Shown here one piece after another: positions 18,294 through 27,761 of a stretch of 64,000 bases of DNA. A program made the translations under genes and the position numbers. Under the pieces are notes generated by a model. That model saw nothing but the letters and a program-made list of their open reading frames with translations, was not told the origin of the DNA and searched no databases. The number at the start of each line of letters is the position of its first letter. The stretch's first letter is position 1. The stretch covers positions 228,707 to 292,706 of the forward strand of contig NZ_JACNEP010000006.1 of the NCBI RefSeq assembly GCF_014270035.1. The letters are read 5' to 3'. Origin of the DNA: Neptunicella marina. GTDB taxonomy: Bacteria; Pseudomonadota; Gammaproteobacteria; Enterobacterales; Alteromonadaceae.

Positions 18294-21200
18294 GTCATCA
18301 GGAGTTATTAAAACCGCTTGATGTGCAGGGCCTGCCACTGCAAGGCCGCCATATTATTGAAGCCAGCGCCGGTACCGGTAAAACCTTTAATATCACCAAG
18401 TTGTATTTACGTTTATTGCTGGAAAAACAGTTAGAAGTACAACAGATTCTGGTGGTGACCTTTACCAAAGCGGCTACCGAAGAATTACGTGGGCGTATCG
18501 CCGCGGAAATTCGTGATGTATTAACTGCCAAGCGCGGCGAATTTGAGCTTAATAAAACCGAGCCCGATCAAAGCCTGCAACAGCAAATATTGCTGTTAGA
18601 AAAAGCGCTGCTGCATATGGATGAAGCGGCGGTGTCTACCATTCATGGTTTTTGTAAACTGGCGCTGCAATCCCAGCCCTATTTAAATGGCATTCCACCC
18701 AATGCCGAGCTGGAAGCCGATTGTTCCGATTTGCTGATCGATAGCATTGCCGACTGGTTACGCGCCTTATCGGCATCGCAACTGGCGCTGCTAAAAGTTA
18801 AAGATCCTGACAAGTTTTACAGCACTTACCGCGATGCGATTGATAATCTAATCCCGATTCTGGCTCCGTTGGATGAAACACAAATAGCGGCTAAACAAGC
18901 CGCCTATAAACAGCAGTTGTTGCAGTACCTATTGCCTTTAACAAATGAAATTGAGCAGGTTCTGGTAAACGATGCTGCAGCGAATCAACGAAAAAAACGT
19001 GCTGCCGAGTGGCAAAGAATTTCAGAATTTTTGAATGATGACATGGCTTTGGATAATGAAATACTGGAAATCTTGTGTGGTTTCTTTAGACAAAGTCGAA
19101 AGTTTAGTTCTGATGATCAACAAGCGTTAAACAAGGTCACGCCTTTATTTGATAAACAATCGGGTATCGAGGCCTTGATGGGAAAGGTCTATTCATTAAG
19201 AAAGCAGCTTGATGACTCACCTGCCTATCAGCTTCTATGTGATGGCATTGAGCATATCCGCAACGAATACGCCAAACGTAAACTGGATGCCGGGCGTTTG
19301 GATATTAACGATTTGGTCAGTCTGCTCAGTCAAAAGTTACAACAACCCGATGCCAAACCGTTAATTGAAGCACTGGCAGCGCAATATCCGGTGGCGCTGG
19401 TGGATGAATTTCAGGACACCGATGCCGAGCAGTTTGGCATTTTTAATGCGCTGTATCCCGGGGGCAATCCCGCACAAGCGCTGTTTATGATAGGTGACCC
19501 CAAACAGGCGATTTACCGTTTTCGTGGCGGTGATATTTTTACCTATCTGGCCGCACGTGAATCGGCTGACTATCGCTGGGTAATGGATACCAACTGGCGT
19601 TCCAGCGCCCAAATGATTACTGCCTATAACGCACTGTTTTTAGCCAGTGGCGAACAGCAGGTATTTGGTCAGGGCATTGATTATGCAGCGGTCAATTTCC
19701 CGCCTGCGGATAAACAAAAAAGCCCGGCCAGCAATGTGCTGGATGCTAATTCAAACATGCAGGCGCTGAATTTTATTGTTGATATTGCCGGGCCTGAACA
19801 GGAAGGTAAAAAGCTCTCTGCTGCCGATAAAGATACTGCGCGCCAGAATGTGGTGAATGGCATGGTGGCCGAAATTGCGCATTTGCTGAATGAGGTACAA
19901 CTTAAACATCAGCCGGTGCAGGCGCGGGATATCGCAGTACTGGTGCCCAACGCCAAGCTAGCCAATATCGTTAAAGAGGCGCTGGCCGGGCGTAATATCA
20001 ACAGCGTGTATTTAAGTGATCGCCAGTCGGTATACAAAAGTGATGAAGCCAACGAACTGTTGCTGGTGATGGAAGGGCTGCTTAATCCCAATAGTGACGG
20101 CAAGCTGGTATCGGCCTTATCCACCCGTTTAATGGGTGGTAATGCCCAGCAGTTGTTTGAATTGCAGCAGGCCGAGAACGATGCGCTGTGGCAATTTAAA
20201 CGTGATGAAATGGCTGAGCTGCGTCATCAGTGGGATGTGCAGGGCTTTTTACCCACCATGATGACCCTATTACATCGTTATTTTATCCCCGATGCCCATC
20301 GCCATGAACGCAGTTTAACTAACATACTGCATTTGCTGGAGTTACTGCAAAAAGCCTCGCAGCAGTTCCGTTATCCGGCACAGTTGCACAACTGGTTTGT
20401 GCAACAAAAACAGTTAGATAAAGGCGGCGATAGCCACGAACAGCGGCTGGAAAGTGAAGCCAATCTGATTCGTCTGGTAACCTTGCACGGCTCCAAAGGT
20501 CTGGAATACCCCTTTGTATTTGTGCCCTTTACTACCGAAATTTCCGACCCAACCAAAGCGGGCAACAGCGCCAAAGCGTGTCTTAAATATTACGATCATC
20601 AGCAGCAGGCCAATCGCCTCAGTCTGCAATACGATGATGAGATAGTGCGTCTGGTCAAACAGGAAGATGCCGCCGAACGTGCACGTTTGTTGTATGTGGC
20701 AGTTACCCGCGCCGAATACCGTTGTTATTTAGGGGTTAGCCAGTTTGATGATGAACAACATGCCACGCCGTTGGGTTTGCTGTTGAATTTGCAAGCGGGC
20801 AGCACCCTGGTCAGCCGTTTAGAGCAATTAACCGCGCAACATGCCGATATGCATTTGCAGTTTGCCGATGAACTGATGCAGTTATTACCGGCAAATGATC
20901 TCCCAATACAACAAGCGTTGCCTGAGTTAGCGTTAAGTGAATTCACACGTAAGCTGCAAGATAAGTGGCGCATTAGCTCGTTCTCCGGGTTAACCCGCGT
21001 GAGTCAGGCGATGCGTCTGGATAAAAAAGAGCGCACCGACACTGAAGCTGTGCCTGTGATTGTGCAGCCGGCACCGGATTTTTCGCAACTGCCGCTGCGT
21101 TTTACGCTGGCTAAAGGTGCGCATGCTGGTAACTTGCTGCACGACTCGTTAGAGCATCTGGATTTTAGTTCACGCGATATTGAGCACTGGCAGCAGGCAT

Positions 21201-21874
21201 TGAAGCAGCCGATGGCCGATTTTGCTGATGAGCAGTTACAAGCCGAACAGTTAATTGACTGGCTACAACAAGCTTTAGCCGCACCATTACCGGCTTTACA
21301 TCCCGAACAAACTGAATTGCGTTTACAGGATTTATCCCGAAGCCAGACCTGCCGTGAAAGTGAATTTTATTTTAGCGTGAGCGCGCCGCAGGCTGCTGCC
21401 TTAGGTGAGTTTTTGGCCGGGTTCAGGCAAAGCAAACATCAGCATAACCCCTTACCGTTACCCGATGAGCTCAGCGGCATGATGCACGGTTTTATCGATT
21501 TAATTTTTGAGCATCAGGGGCGCTATTTTGTGGCGGATTACAAATCCACCCATTTAGGTTTTGCTCTAAGTGATTATCACCATCAGGCGATTGAACAGGA
21601 TATGCAGGCGCATTTTTATGATTTGCAGTACCTGATTTATTTGGTCGCTCTGCATCGTCATCTTGAGCAATGTTTGCCGGATTATGATCCACAGCAGCAT
21701 TTGGGCGGCGTGTATTACCTGTATTTACGTGGCATGCATTCCCAGGGCCGTGAAGGCATTTATGCACGTTATATCGAGCCAGACTGGATTGCACAGCTGG
21801 ATGCGCTTTTACGTGGAAACAATACTGGAAGCCACGTAAGTGCTAGCGGAGTAATGGCAGGAGCGGATTTATGA
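18290..21874 (+). CDS. recB: Exodeoxyribonuclease V subunit RecB
   Basis: 3'-5' helicase and nuclease subunit of RecBCD, 1194 residues. The UvrD-type helicase shows Walker A EASAGTGKTFNI (about 24-35), motif II VDEFQDTD and motif III/IV GDPKQAIYRFRGGD. The C-terminal nuclease domain has GFIDLIFEHQGRYFVADYKS, with the Asp, Asp and Lys that match the metal-binding DYK site of E. coli RecB. It overlaps recC and recD by ATGA junctions. Codon choice around 18.95-19.25 kb looks different from the rest of the gene. Confidence 0.97.
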   Translation: MSHQELLKPLDVQGLPLQGRHIIEASAGTGKTFNITKLYLRLLLEKQLEVQQILVVTFTKAATEELRGRIAAEIRDVLTAKRGEFELNKTEPDQSLQQQILLLEKALLHMDEAAVSTIHGFCKLALQSQPYLNGIPPNAELEADCSDLLIDSIADWLRALSASQLALLKVKDPDKFYSTYRDAIDNLIPILAPLDETQIAAKQAAYKQQLLQYLLPLTNEIEQVLVNDAAANQRKKRAAEWQRISEFLNDDMALDNEILEILCGFFRQSRKFSSDDQQALNKVTPLFDKQSGIEALMGKVYSLRKQLDDSPAYQLLCDGIEHIRNEYAKRKLDAGRLDINDLVSLLSQKLQQPDAKPLIEALAAQYPVALVDEFQDTDAEQFGIFNALYPGGNPAQALFMIGDPKQAIYRFRGGDIFTYLAARESADYRWVMDTNWRSSAQMITAYNALFLASGEQQVFGQGIDYAAVNFPPADKQKSPASNVLDANSNMQALNFIVDIAGPEQEGKKLSAADKDTARQNVVNGMVAEIAHLLNEVQLKHQPVQARDIAVLVPNAKLANIVKEALAGRNINSVYLSDRQSVYKSDEANELLLVMEGLLNPNSDGKLVSALSTRLMGGNAQQLFELQQAENDALWQFKRDEMAELRHQWDVQGFLPTMMTLLHRYFIPDAHRHERSLTNILHLLELLQKASQQFRYPAQLHNWFVQQKQLDKGGDSHEQRLESEANLIRLVTLHGSKGLEYPFVFVPFTTEISDPTKAGNSAKACLKYYDHQQQANRLSLQYDDEIVRLVKQEDAAERARLLYVAVTRAEYRCYLGVSQFDDEQHATPLGLLLNLQAGSTLVSRLEQLTAQHADMHLQFADELMQLLPANDLPIQQALPELALSEFTRKLQDKWRISSFSGLTRVSQAMRLDKKERTDTEAVPVIVQPAPDFSQLPLRFTLAKGAHAGNLLHDSLEHLDFSSRDIEHWQQALKQPMADFADEQLQAEQLIDWLQQALAAPLPALHPEQTELRLQDLSRSQTCRESEFYFSVSAPQAAALGEFLAGFRQSKHQHNPLPLPDELSGMMHGFIDLIFEHQGRYFVADYKSTHLGFALSDYHHQAIEQDMQAHFYDLQYLIYLVALHRHLEQCLPDYDPQQHLGGVYYLYLRGMHSQGREGIYARYIEPDWIAQLDALLRGNNTGSHVSASGVMAGADL

Positions 21875-23736
21875 TATATGCCTCAAGCTCACAATGCATG
21901 AAAGACTTAGCCGCAGTGGAAGCGATTGATTATTTCACTGCCAGCCGTTTAATGGATGAATTGCAGTGCACTGATAATGCCTTGTTATTTCATTGTTTTA
22001 TCGCACTGAGTTTTAGTTTACGCAGCGGCAGCAGTTGTATTGAGCTGGATAAATTAGCTAATCAAATCCTGTGGCTGGACGAAGGTAAAAAAGGTTATCA
22101 GTTTGCCGATTACGCCGGGATAGAGGCTGCTTTTAGTGGTTTGGCAATCAGCGAAACCGATAATGCCAGCATAGTGAAAATCGGTAATTTGCTGTATCTG
22201 CGCCGTTACTGGCTGTTTGAACAACAGGTGGCGGATAATTTGCGCCAGCGAATGTTAGTGTCGGCAGATAGCGAATTTGCACTTAGCGATGAACAGCAAC
22301 AACGTGCCCGGCACACACTGGCGAATTTGTTTGCTGACAGCATGGATGCCGCACAGCCGGATTATCAGGCGGTGGCGGTGGCCAATGCGCTAAACCGCCC
22401 CTTGTCGGTTATCACCGGTGGGCCGGGCACAGGTAAAACCTATACGCTGTGCCGGTTATTGCTAAGTCTACAGGCGGTGTTAGGTGAACAGATAAATATA
22501 AAACTGGCGGCACCAACCGGTAAAGCCGCGCAGCGCATGAAAGAATCGATTGCCCAGAACCTGGCAAAGCTCAAGGTTAACACTGAGGTTGGTGCTCACT
22601 TAGCGATAGAGTCAATGACGCTGCATCGATTACTTGGCATCAGCCGTGATCCCGTTTCCCCGCGTTATCATCAGGACAACAAAATCCGTTGCGATGTATT
22701 GGTGGTCGATGAAGTCTCGATGCTGGATTTAGCCATGCTGGCGCGGTTATTACGTGCGCTGCCGGATCATTGCCGTTTGATACTGTTAGGGGATGCCGAG
22801 CAATTACCCTCGGTGGAAGTGGGGCAGTTGATGAAAGACCTGTGCCCGTTGCCACATCAGGGGTACAGCCAGACTGCGTTACAGCAAATTCAGCAATTAT
22901 TACCACAAGCCAGCTGGACGAATCAGCTAACACAACAAAGCGAAAGCAAAACCGATTATTTAACGGTGCTGGATAAAACCCATCGTCAGCTGGATTCCGA
23001 TTCGCCTTACAATATTAGCGCTCTGGCGAACCTGGTGATTGCGGGCAATAGCCGCGATAGCTGGGCGCTGCTAACCGATAGCGTCCAGGCGCAGGGCGAT
23101 ATGTTTTCCAGCCCACAACTGACATTAAATAACACCGCGCAAACGGTTGATGATGAGAGTTTAATTCGTGAATTAAGCCAGCGCTATTACGCCGCGATTG
23201 CCAAGGCAGCAAATATTGAAGCTGCGTTTAAGGCACTGAATCGTTTCCGCATTCTGGTGCCCACCCGGGTTGGGCAAAGCGGGGTGGAGGGGCTTAATCA
23301 GTTAATTGAACAACAGTTGGGTTATGCCACGCTGGGTAAGTGGTATCGCGGACGGCCAATTATGGTCACCGAGAACGATTATACCAATGGTTTGTTTAAC
23401 GGGGATGTCGGGCTGGTGTGGCCGGCGCAAAACGGCCAGTTAGTGGCGTATTTCGAAACCCTGGATGGCATAAAAAACGTGCCGCTTAGTCGTTTACCAG
23501 CAATAGAAACTGTGTACGCGATGACAATTCATAAAACCCAGGGCTCGGAGTTTGAGCGTGTGGCCTTGTTGTTACCACAACAAAACAATCGGGTGCTGAG
23601 TAAAGAACTGCTGTACACCGCGATTACCCGTGCCAGTGAACATTTATATGTGCTGGCCGATGAAAATCGCTGGTTGCAGGCTTTTGATAACCCCAGCCAG
23701 CGATATTCAGGCTTAAGTCGTTTATTGTTTGCTTAG
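21871..23736 (+). CDS. recD: Exodeoxyribonuclease V subunit RecD
   Basis: 5'-3' fast helicase subunit of RecBCD, 621 residues, with Walker A GGPGTGKTYTL (about 183-193), VVDEVSMLD, GDAEQLPSV and the C-terminal UvrD-like motifs AMTIHKTQGSEF and LYTAITRA. The start overlaps the recB stop. The TAG stop at 23734-23736 is made from the first bases of a MITE-like insertion, which was neutral because the pre-insertion sequence would also read TAG. Confidence 0.96.
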   Translation: MIYASSSQCMKDLAAVEAIDYFTASRLMDELQCTDNALLFHCFIALSFSLRSGSSCIELDKLANQILWLDEGKKGYQFADYAGIEAAFSGLAISETDNASIVKIGNLLYLRRYWLFEQQVADNLRQRMLVSADSEFALSDEQQQRARHTLANLFADSMDAAQPDYQAVAVANALNRPLSVITGGPGTGKTYTLCRLLLSLQAVLGEQINIKLAAPTGKAAQRMKESIAQNLAKLKVNTEVGAHLAIESMTLHRLLGISRDPVSPRYHQDNKIRCDVLVVDEVSMLDLAMLARLLRALPDHCRLILLGDAEQLPSVEVGQLMKDLCPLPHQGYSQTALQQIQQLLPQASWTNQLTQQSESKTDYLTVLDKTHRQLDSDSPYNISALANLVIAGNSRDSWALLTDSVQAQGDMFSSPQLTLNNTAQTVDDESLIRELSQRYYAAIAKAANIEAAFKALNRFRILVPTRVGQSGVEGLNQLIEQQLGYATLGKWYRGRPIMVTENDYTNGLFNGDVGLVWPAQNGQLVAYFETLDGIKNVPLSRLPAIETVYAMTIHKTQGSEFERVALLLPQQNNRVLSKELLYTAITRASEHLYVLADENRWLQAFDNPSQRYSGLSRLLFA

Positions 23737-24001
23737 GGTCTGTTGGTCTTTGTTGTATGAATTTTGTTCTAACTAAACGCTTTTTAATCGCGGCGCTTAT
23801 TTGCAGGCCTAATGGATTAAGTCAAAAATAAGCAACAAAGAGTAAATAGTGTTTAGGACGAACCCTTCGGGCAACGTTTGCGCGGCATTTCTACTGCTTC
23901 AGCACTCATTCATGTAGAACAACTACACCACAATCGTGCTTCATGGTTTAAATACCGCGCAACTCGTTGCAAAAGTATACAGCAAAGACCAACAGACCCT
24001 A
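23734..24001. mobile_element. MITE-like element with 25-bp terminal inverted repeats and TA duplication
   Basis: The ends are 25-bp inverted repeats (23734-23758 and 23977-24001) beginning TAGGGTCTGTTGGTCTTTG, with a single mismatch. Internal DNA of about 215 bp encodes nothing. The terminal TA on both sides fits a TA target duplication as in IS630/Tc1-mariner elements; the transposase is absent, so it is non-autonomous. It lies exactly between two convergent genes and both stop codons overlap its ends. Confidence 0.85.
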
Positions 24002-25705
24002 GACGATAAACTGGATAAGGTTGGCGGCCAGTAATACGCCGCTAACCAGTTTCCAGAACAACAGCGGATTGCGTTCAATCAGTGGTGCGTCCTGCGCCGC
24101 TTCAATCATGCTTTGGTTAGGTTTAAGCAGGTCGGTTTCGAATTCGGAAAACGCCTGATAGCGGTTTTCCGGTTGTGGCTGCAACGCTTTTTTCAGGGTC
24201 AGATTTACCCAGGGTGGCAATTCATTGCGGTGTTTACCCAGTGACTCGTAATCCCATTTGGTATAACTATGGGGCACGGAGGACTGACGTGAAATAGCAG
24301 GGTAAGGCATTGCACCGCTTAGCATTTCATAACAAATCACCGCCAGTGAAAAAATATCCGACTGATGTGAGCTTTGATGCTCAAGCACATATTCAGGCGA
24401 TACATAAGTTAAATTGCTGCCATCAAAATTGCTGGGCTGTGGTTGATCCTCATCCAGTCCGGCGACATACACAGAACCAAAATCAATTAACTTCACCTGA
24501 TTCTGGGTACTGATCATGATGTTTTCAGGACGCAGATCACGATGAACCATATCAAGGCGCTGCAATGCGCGCAGTGCCGCCACAATTTGTTTGATGATGA
24601 CTCGCACCTGATCCAGTGACGGTTTAGGGTTGTCCACCATCCATTGACGCAACGTCTGGCCTTCAATGTATTCACAGACATGGTATAAAAATGCGGTTTT
24701 TTCCGGGCGGTGATGAATGCGCATTACATTCGGGTGATTGACCCGCTGACCAATCCAGGATTCATGGGCAAATCCGCGCAGGTAATCTTTATCGCTGGCA
24801 TATTGCTGGGTTGGTGCCTTCAGGCCATATATTTTGCCATCCTGCTCATTAACTACCTTGTACAAACAACTGCGTTGTCCCTGAAATACGGTTTGCAGAA
24901 TGCGATAGCCTTCGAGCTTCATGCCTATTTCCAACGCTGGCGGCACCGCTAAACGCTGGATTTGCAGGTAATTTTCGTTAATACCGTAGGAGGGCAGTTG
25001 TTTCACCCGTACGATTAAGCAGGTGATATTGTCCGGGCTGCCTAGCTCAATGGCATGTTCCACCACAGATTTAGCCAGTAATTCCAGATCATCTGTACCA
25101 TCTGCGATCAGACTGGCAATCTGGCGATCACCCAGCACATCGTGCACCCCGTCAGAGGTGAAAATAAATAAATCTTCGGGTTGTAAATCAACTAAACGGT
25201 AATCCACATCCAAATGTGGATCGATGCCCACAGCGCGGGTAAGGTAACTAATATCACCCTGAAAATGTTTATGGTCGCGGGTTAGTTGTTCAATATTGCC
25301 GTCCTGAAACCGGTAAATACGGCTGTCACCCACATGGAATAAATGGGCACTGGCCGATTTAAACACCGCGCCACTAAAGGTGGTGACCATATCACTTTGT
25401 TGATCAAACTGGGTGCTACGATGGCCCAGACACCATAAATTCAAACCGCGTAATACACGCAAAGCAGCGCGTTTAACCGACCAGCTTTCGGGTGTAGCCA
25501 GATAATCATCAACGAAATTGGTCACGCAAGTGACGGAGGCCAGCTGCGCCTGACGACAAGTACTGGCACCGTCGGCTACTACCGCAATGGCACCTTTGGT
25601 ATCGAGCAAATCAGATTCGGGTTGCAGCGCAGCAAAGGCATCCTGATTTTCAGCCCGTTTACCTGCTGTGGTGTAACCTCCGAATTGTAATTCTAACTTA
25701 TCCAC
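23999..25705 (-). CDS. PP2C phosphatase - Ser/Thr protein kinase fusion, membrane-anchored
   Basis: A 568-residue bifunctional signalling protein. The N-terminal PP2C phosphatase (about 1-235) has ENQDAF, VADGAST, HVGDSRIYRF, FTSDGVHDVL and GSPDNITCLIVRV with its metal-binding aspartates. The Hanks-type kinase (about 265-535) has Lys in YGLKAP, VHRDLRPENIMI and KLIDFGSV, but a poor glycine loop. One C-terminal helix (about 547-566) anchors it to the membrane. In marine gammaproteobacteria such fusions often sit near nitrate-assimilation genes; here the divergent neighbour is moaA. The stop codon overlaps the MITE end. Confidence 0.93.
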   Translation of the reverse strand: MDKLELQFGGYTTAGKRAENQDAFAALQPESDLLDTKGAIAVVADGASTCRQAQLASVTCVTNFVDDYLATPESWSVKRAALRVLRGLNLWCLGHRSTQFDQQSDMVTTFSGAVFKSASAHLFHVGDSRIYRFQDGNIEQLTRDHKHFQGDISYLTRAVGIDPHLDVDYRLVDLQPEDLFIFTSDGVHDVLGDRQIASLIADGTDDLELLAKSVVEHAIELGSPDNITCLIVRVKQLPSYGINENYLQIQRLAVPPALEIGMKLEGYRILQTVFQGQRSCLYKVVNEQDGKIYGLKAPTQQYASDKDYLRGFAHESWIGQRVNHPNVMRIHHRPEKTAFLYHVCEYIEGQTLRQWMVDNPKPSLDQVRVIIKQIVAALRALQRLDMVHRDLRPENIMISTQNQVKLIDFGSVYVAGLDEDQPQPSNFDGSNLTYVSPEYVLEHQSSHQSDIFSLAVICYEMLSGAMPYPAISRQSSVPHSYTKWDYESLGKHRNELPPWVNLTLKKALQPQPENRYQAFSEFETDLLKPNQSMIEAAQDAPLIERNPLLFWKLVSGVLLAANLIQFIV

Positions 25706-26022
25706 TCAATGTACCTTATGATCTGGCCTACCCTGCCCACGGGCGATTTTACGACTGGGCGATGCAAAATAATATAAGCAATTGGTTATTCATGTGAGGC
25801 TGGAACGACCATCTTATTATTATTGTTATCTCGATCCGCAACTGTGGTTGGTTTCGTGACAGGAAATCTCTACACTAGTCCGACAGCGGAAATACAGCTT
25901 AATTCAGTTTATTTTAACCGTTTTCACCCTTAAAGGTGAATAGATGGCGGATATACACCGGTCTTTACTGTTATGTATATCAATACCTTAGCCAGTCAGT
26001 TTATGGCAATACTCGATAATGG
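25706..26022. other. Divergent intergenic region before moaA and the kinase gene
   Basis: 317 bp without a gene. One small perfect inverted repeat, TTCACC (25923-25928) / GGTGAA (25935-25940), lies in the moaA leader. No Moco riboswitch pattern or strong sigma-70 pair could be recognised. Confidence 0.4.
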
Positions 26023-26997
26023 ATGCAAATGTTAGAAGATAAATTCGGGCGACGTTTTCACTATCTGCGATTATCGATCACCGATGTATGCAACTTCCGG
26101 TGCCAGTATTGTCTGCCTGATGGATACCAGTGCAACAGTTCACGTGAATTCCTCACGCTGGATGAAATCAAACAAATTACTCATGCCTTTGCTGCGCTGG
26201 GCACCAGTAAAATCCGTATTACCGGCGGTGAACCTGCGCTGCGTAAAGACCTGCCTCAAATCATACAACAATGTGCCAATACACCCGGTATTGAACAGGT
26301 GGCGATTACCACCAACGGTTACAAGTTAAAGCAGGATTTACCCGCCTGGCTGGATGCGGGCATTAGTGCAATCAATGTGAGTGTGGATAGCCTCGATCCG
26401 CGTCAGTTCGATAACATCACTGGTTTTGGCCGCTTGCAGCATATTTTAGATGGCATCGAAATGGCGATTGAAGCGGGCATCAAAGTGAAATTAAATGCCG
26501 TGATGCTGAAACAATTTAATGCTGATCAACTGCAACCTTTTTTAAACTGGATCCAGTCGCGAAATGTGACGCTACGCTTAATCGAGCTGATGCAAACCGG
26601 TGATAACCAGTTGTTTTTTAAACAAAACCATATCAGTGGCTTACCCATCAAACAGCAACTGCTGGAAAGTGGCTGGAGCCAGATTATCCGTAATAAAACC
26701 GCAGGTCCCGCGCAGGAATTTCACCACCCCGATTATCAGGGCAAAATCGGCCTGATTATGCCGTACAGCAAAGACTTCTGCGCCAGCTGTAACCGCCTGC
26801 GTATTTCGGCCACCGGTAAATTGCATTTATGTTTGTTTGCCGAACAAGGACTGGATTTACGTGAACTGATGCAAGAGGGAAAACAGCATGCACTGCAGGA
26901 TGAGTTAGTGGCCTTGTTAGGTAATAAACAAGCTACCCATTGGCTGGATAAAGGGTTTACGGGTGCCACCAGTAATTTAGCCATGCTTGGTGGTTGA
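26023..26997 (+). CDS. moaA: GTP 3',8-cyclase MoaA
   Basis: Radical-SAM enzyme for the first step of molybdenum cofactor synthesis, 324 residues. The N-terminal cluster is bound by CNFRCQYC (about 24-31), the C-terminal cluster by CASCNRLRI and a third Cys in KLHLCLF. The conserved C-terminal Gly-Gly is present (ends AMLGG). ATG 26023 and 26029 are both in frame. No other moa gene is in the window. A strong terminator follows. The neighbouring PP2C-kinase gene suggests a molybdoenzyme-linked region. Confidence 0.95.
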   Translation: MQMLEDKFGRRFHYLRLSITDVCNFRCQYCLPDGYQCNSSREFLTLDEIKQITHAFAALGTSKIRITGGEPALRKDLPQIIQQCANTPGIEQVAITTNGYKLKQDLPAWLDAGISAINVSVDSLDPRQFDNITGFGRLQHILDGIEMAIEAGIKVKLNAVMLKQFNADQLQPFLNWIQSRNVTLRLIELMQTGDNQLFFKQNHISGLPIKQQLLESGWSQIIRNKTAGPAQEFHHPDYQGKIGLIMPYSKDFCASCNRLRISATGKLHLCLFAEQGLDLRELMQEGKQHALQDELVALLGNKQATHWLDKGFTGATSNLAMLGG

Positions 26998-27025
26998 TAA
27001 CCACCAAACAACATTGTTGTTTTGA

Positions 27026-27059
27026 AAAGCCAAGCTTTCAGCTTGGCTTTTTTGTTTTT
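27026..27059 (+). terminator. Rho-independent terminator of moaA
   Basis: A 10-bp stem AAAGCCAAGC (27026-27035) / GCTTGGCTTT (27041-27050), 5-nt loop, then a T-rich tail to 27059. The same stem recurs at 29091-29114. Confidence 0.9.
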
Positions 27060-27150
27060 GGGTTAAATTGTTGGGATTGGCGTTATTGCTGTCGCAGCTG
27101 ACTCAACATTTTGAATATCTGAAACATTGCATATTTCACGTCCCTGAAGG

Positions 27151-27476
27151 GCATGAAAACATCATGGATGATTGAATTGCTTTATCGAAAATACTGAGTT
27201 ATTGCTGCGCAACTAACCTTTTGTCATAAAAGTTAACTTTGGGCGTCGCGCCGGCGACAGCGGCTTAGGGAATTGTGCTGCCGCAATTCCCTAAGAACCC
27301 AACGGCACCCCGCACTGTGTCTGCTCAATTTCAAATTCAGGCAAACTGCCACCGTCGCAAATCCACATCCCTTCTGCTGCGACTGACTCGGCATCCCTGC
27401 CTCGTCTGGCAATTTTCTAATCTGAATTTTAAATTGGCCACAGTGAATGGGGGGATTAAGTCAGCCGATGCCTGAC
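27151..27476. repeat. Hairpin-rich direct repeat, copy 1
   Basis: About 325 bp, closely similar to 27740-28063. It contains the stem CTTAGGGAATTG/CAATTCCCTAAG (27264-27275, 27284-27295), then a long stem-loop from CACTGTG (27313-27319) to CACAGTG (27439-27445) with an inner 15-bp arm pair (27326-27340 / 27422-27436, one mismatch), and ends in a GTCAG/CTGAC hairpin. A hairpin ATCA-TGGA-TGAT stands at 27161-27172. No credible coding capacity. Confidence 0.8.
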
Positions 27477-27550
27477 TAGAAAAACCTAAGCTTCAAGTTA
27501 TTGCCGCGACAGCGGCCAAACGGAGTTTGGCTAACTGCGACTCTGACTTT

Positions 27551-27761
27551 TAGACAAAATCCAACTGGCTTTCGAATGGCTAAACAGGAATTTTAGCCAA
27601 GGCCAATGCTTTGCATGGATTGCTGCCTTTGGCCGTTTCGAAATAAAGACAGTTTGTTTTTGGCGGTAAAAAAGTCGGTGGAGTGAAAGACCTTTCGCCT
27701 ATTTGGGTCTGTCCAAATAGGCTCGCGCCCGCGGGACGGGCGTGAAAACATCAGGGATGAT
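27551..27761. repeat. Multi-hairpin structured element, copy A (GGA loops)
   Basis: An outer stem AACTG/CAGTT (27563-27567, 27650-27654) and TTCGAA/TTCGAA (27571-27576, 27637-27642) encloses two hairpins, TGGCTAAA/TTTAGCCA with GGA in the loop and GGCCAA/TTGGCC with an inner TGGAT loop. Three more hairpins follow: GCCTATTTGG/CCAAATAGGC, CGCCCG/CGGGCG (loop CGGGA) and ATCA-GGGA-TGAT. Copy B keeps the layout with different stem sequences. Confidence 0.7.

Noticed and set aside
25861..26022. Molybdenum cofactor riboswitch before moaA
   Set aside because: Only one short TTCACC/GGTGAA repeat is visible; the conserved Moco motif was not recognised.
27275..27475. Small + strand frame of about 66 residues in repeat copy 1
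   Set aside because: It reads across hairpin arms, lacks a ribosome site, and its twin in copy 2 (27864-28046) keeps the frame only because the DNA repeat is conserved.
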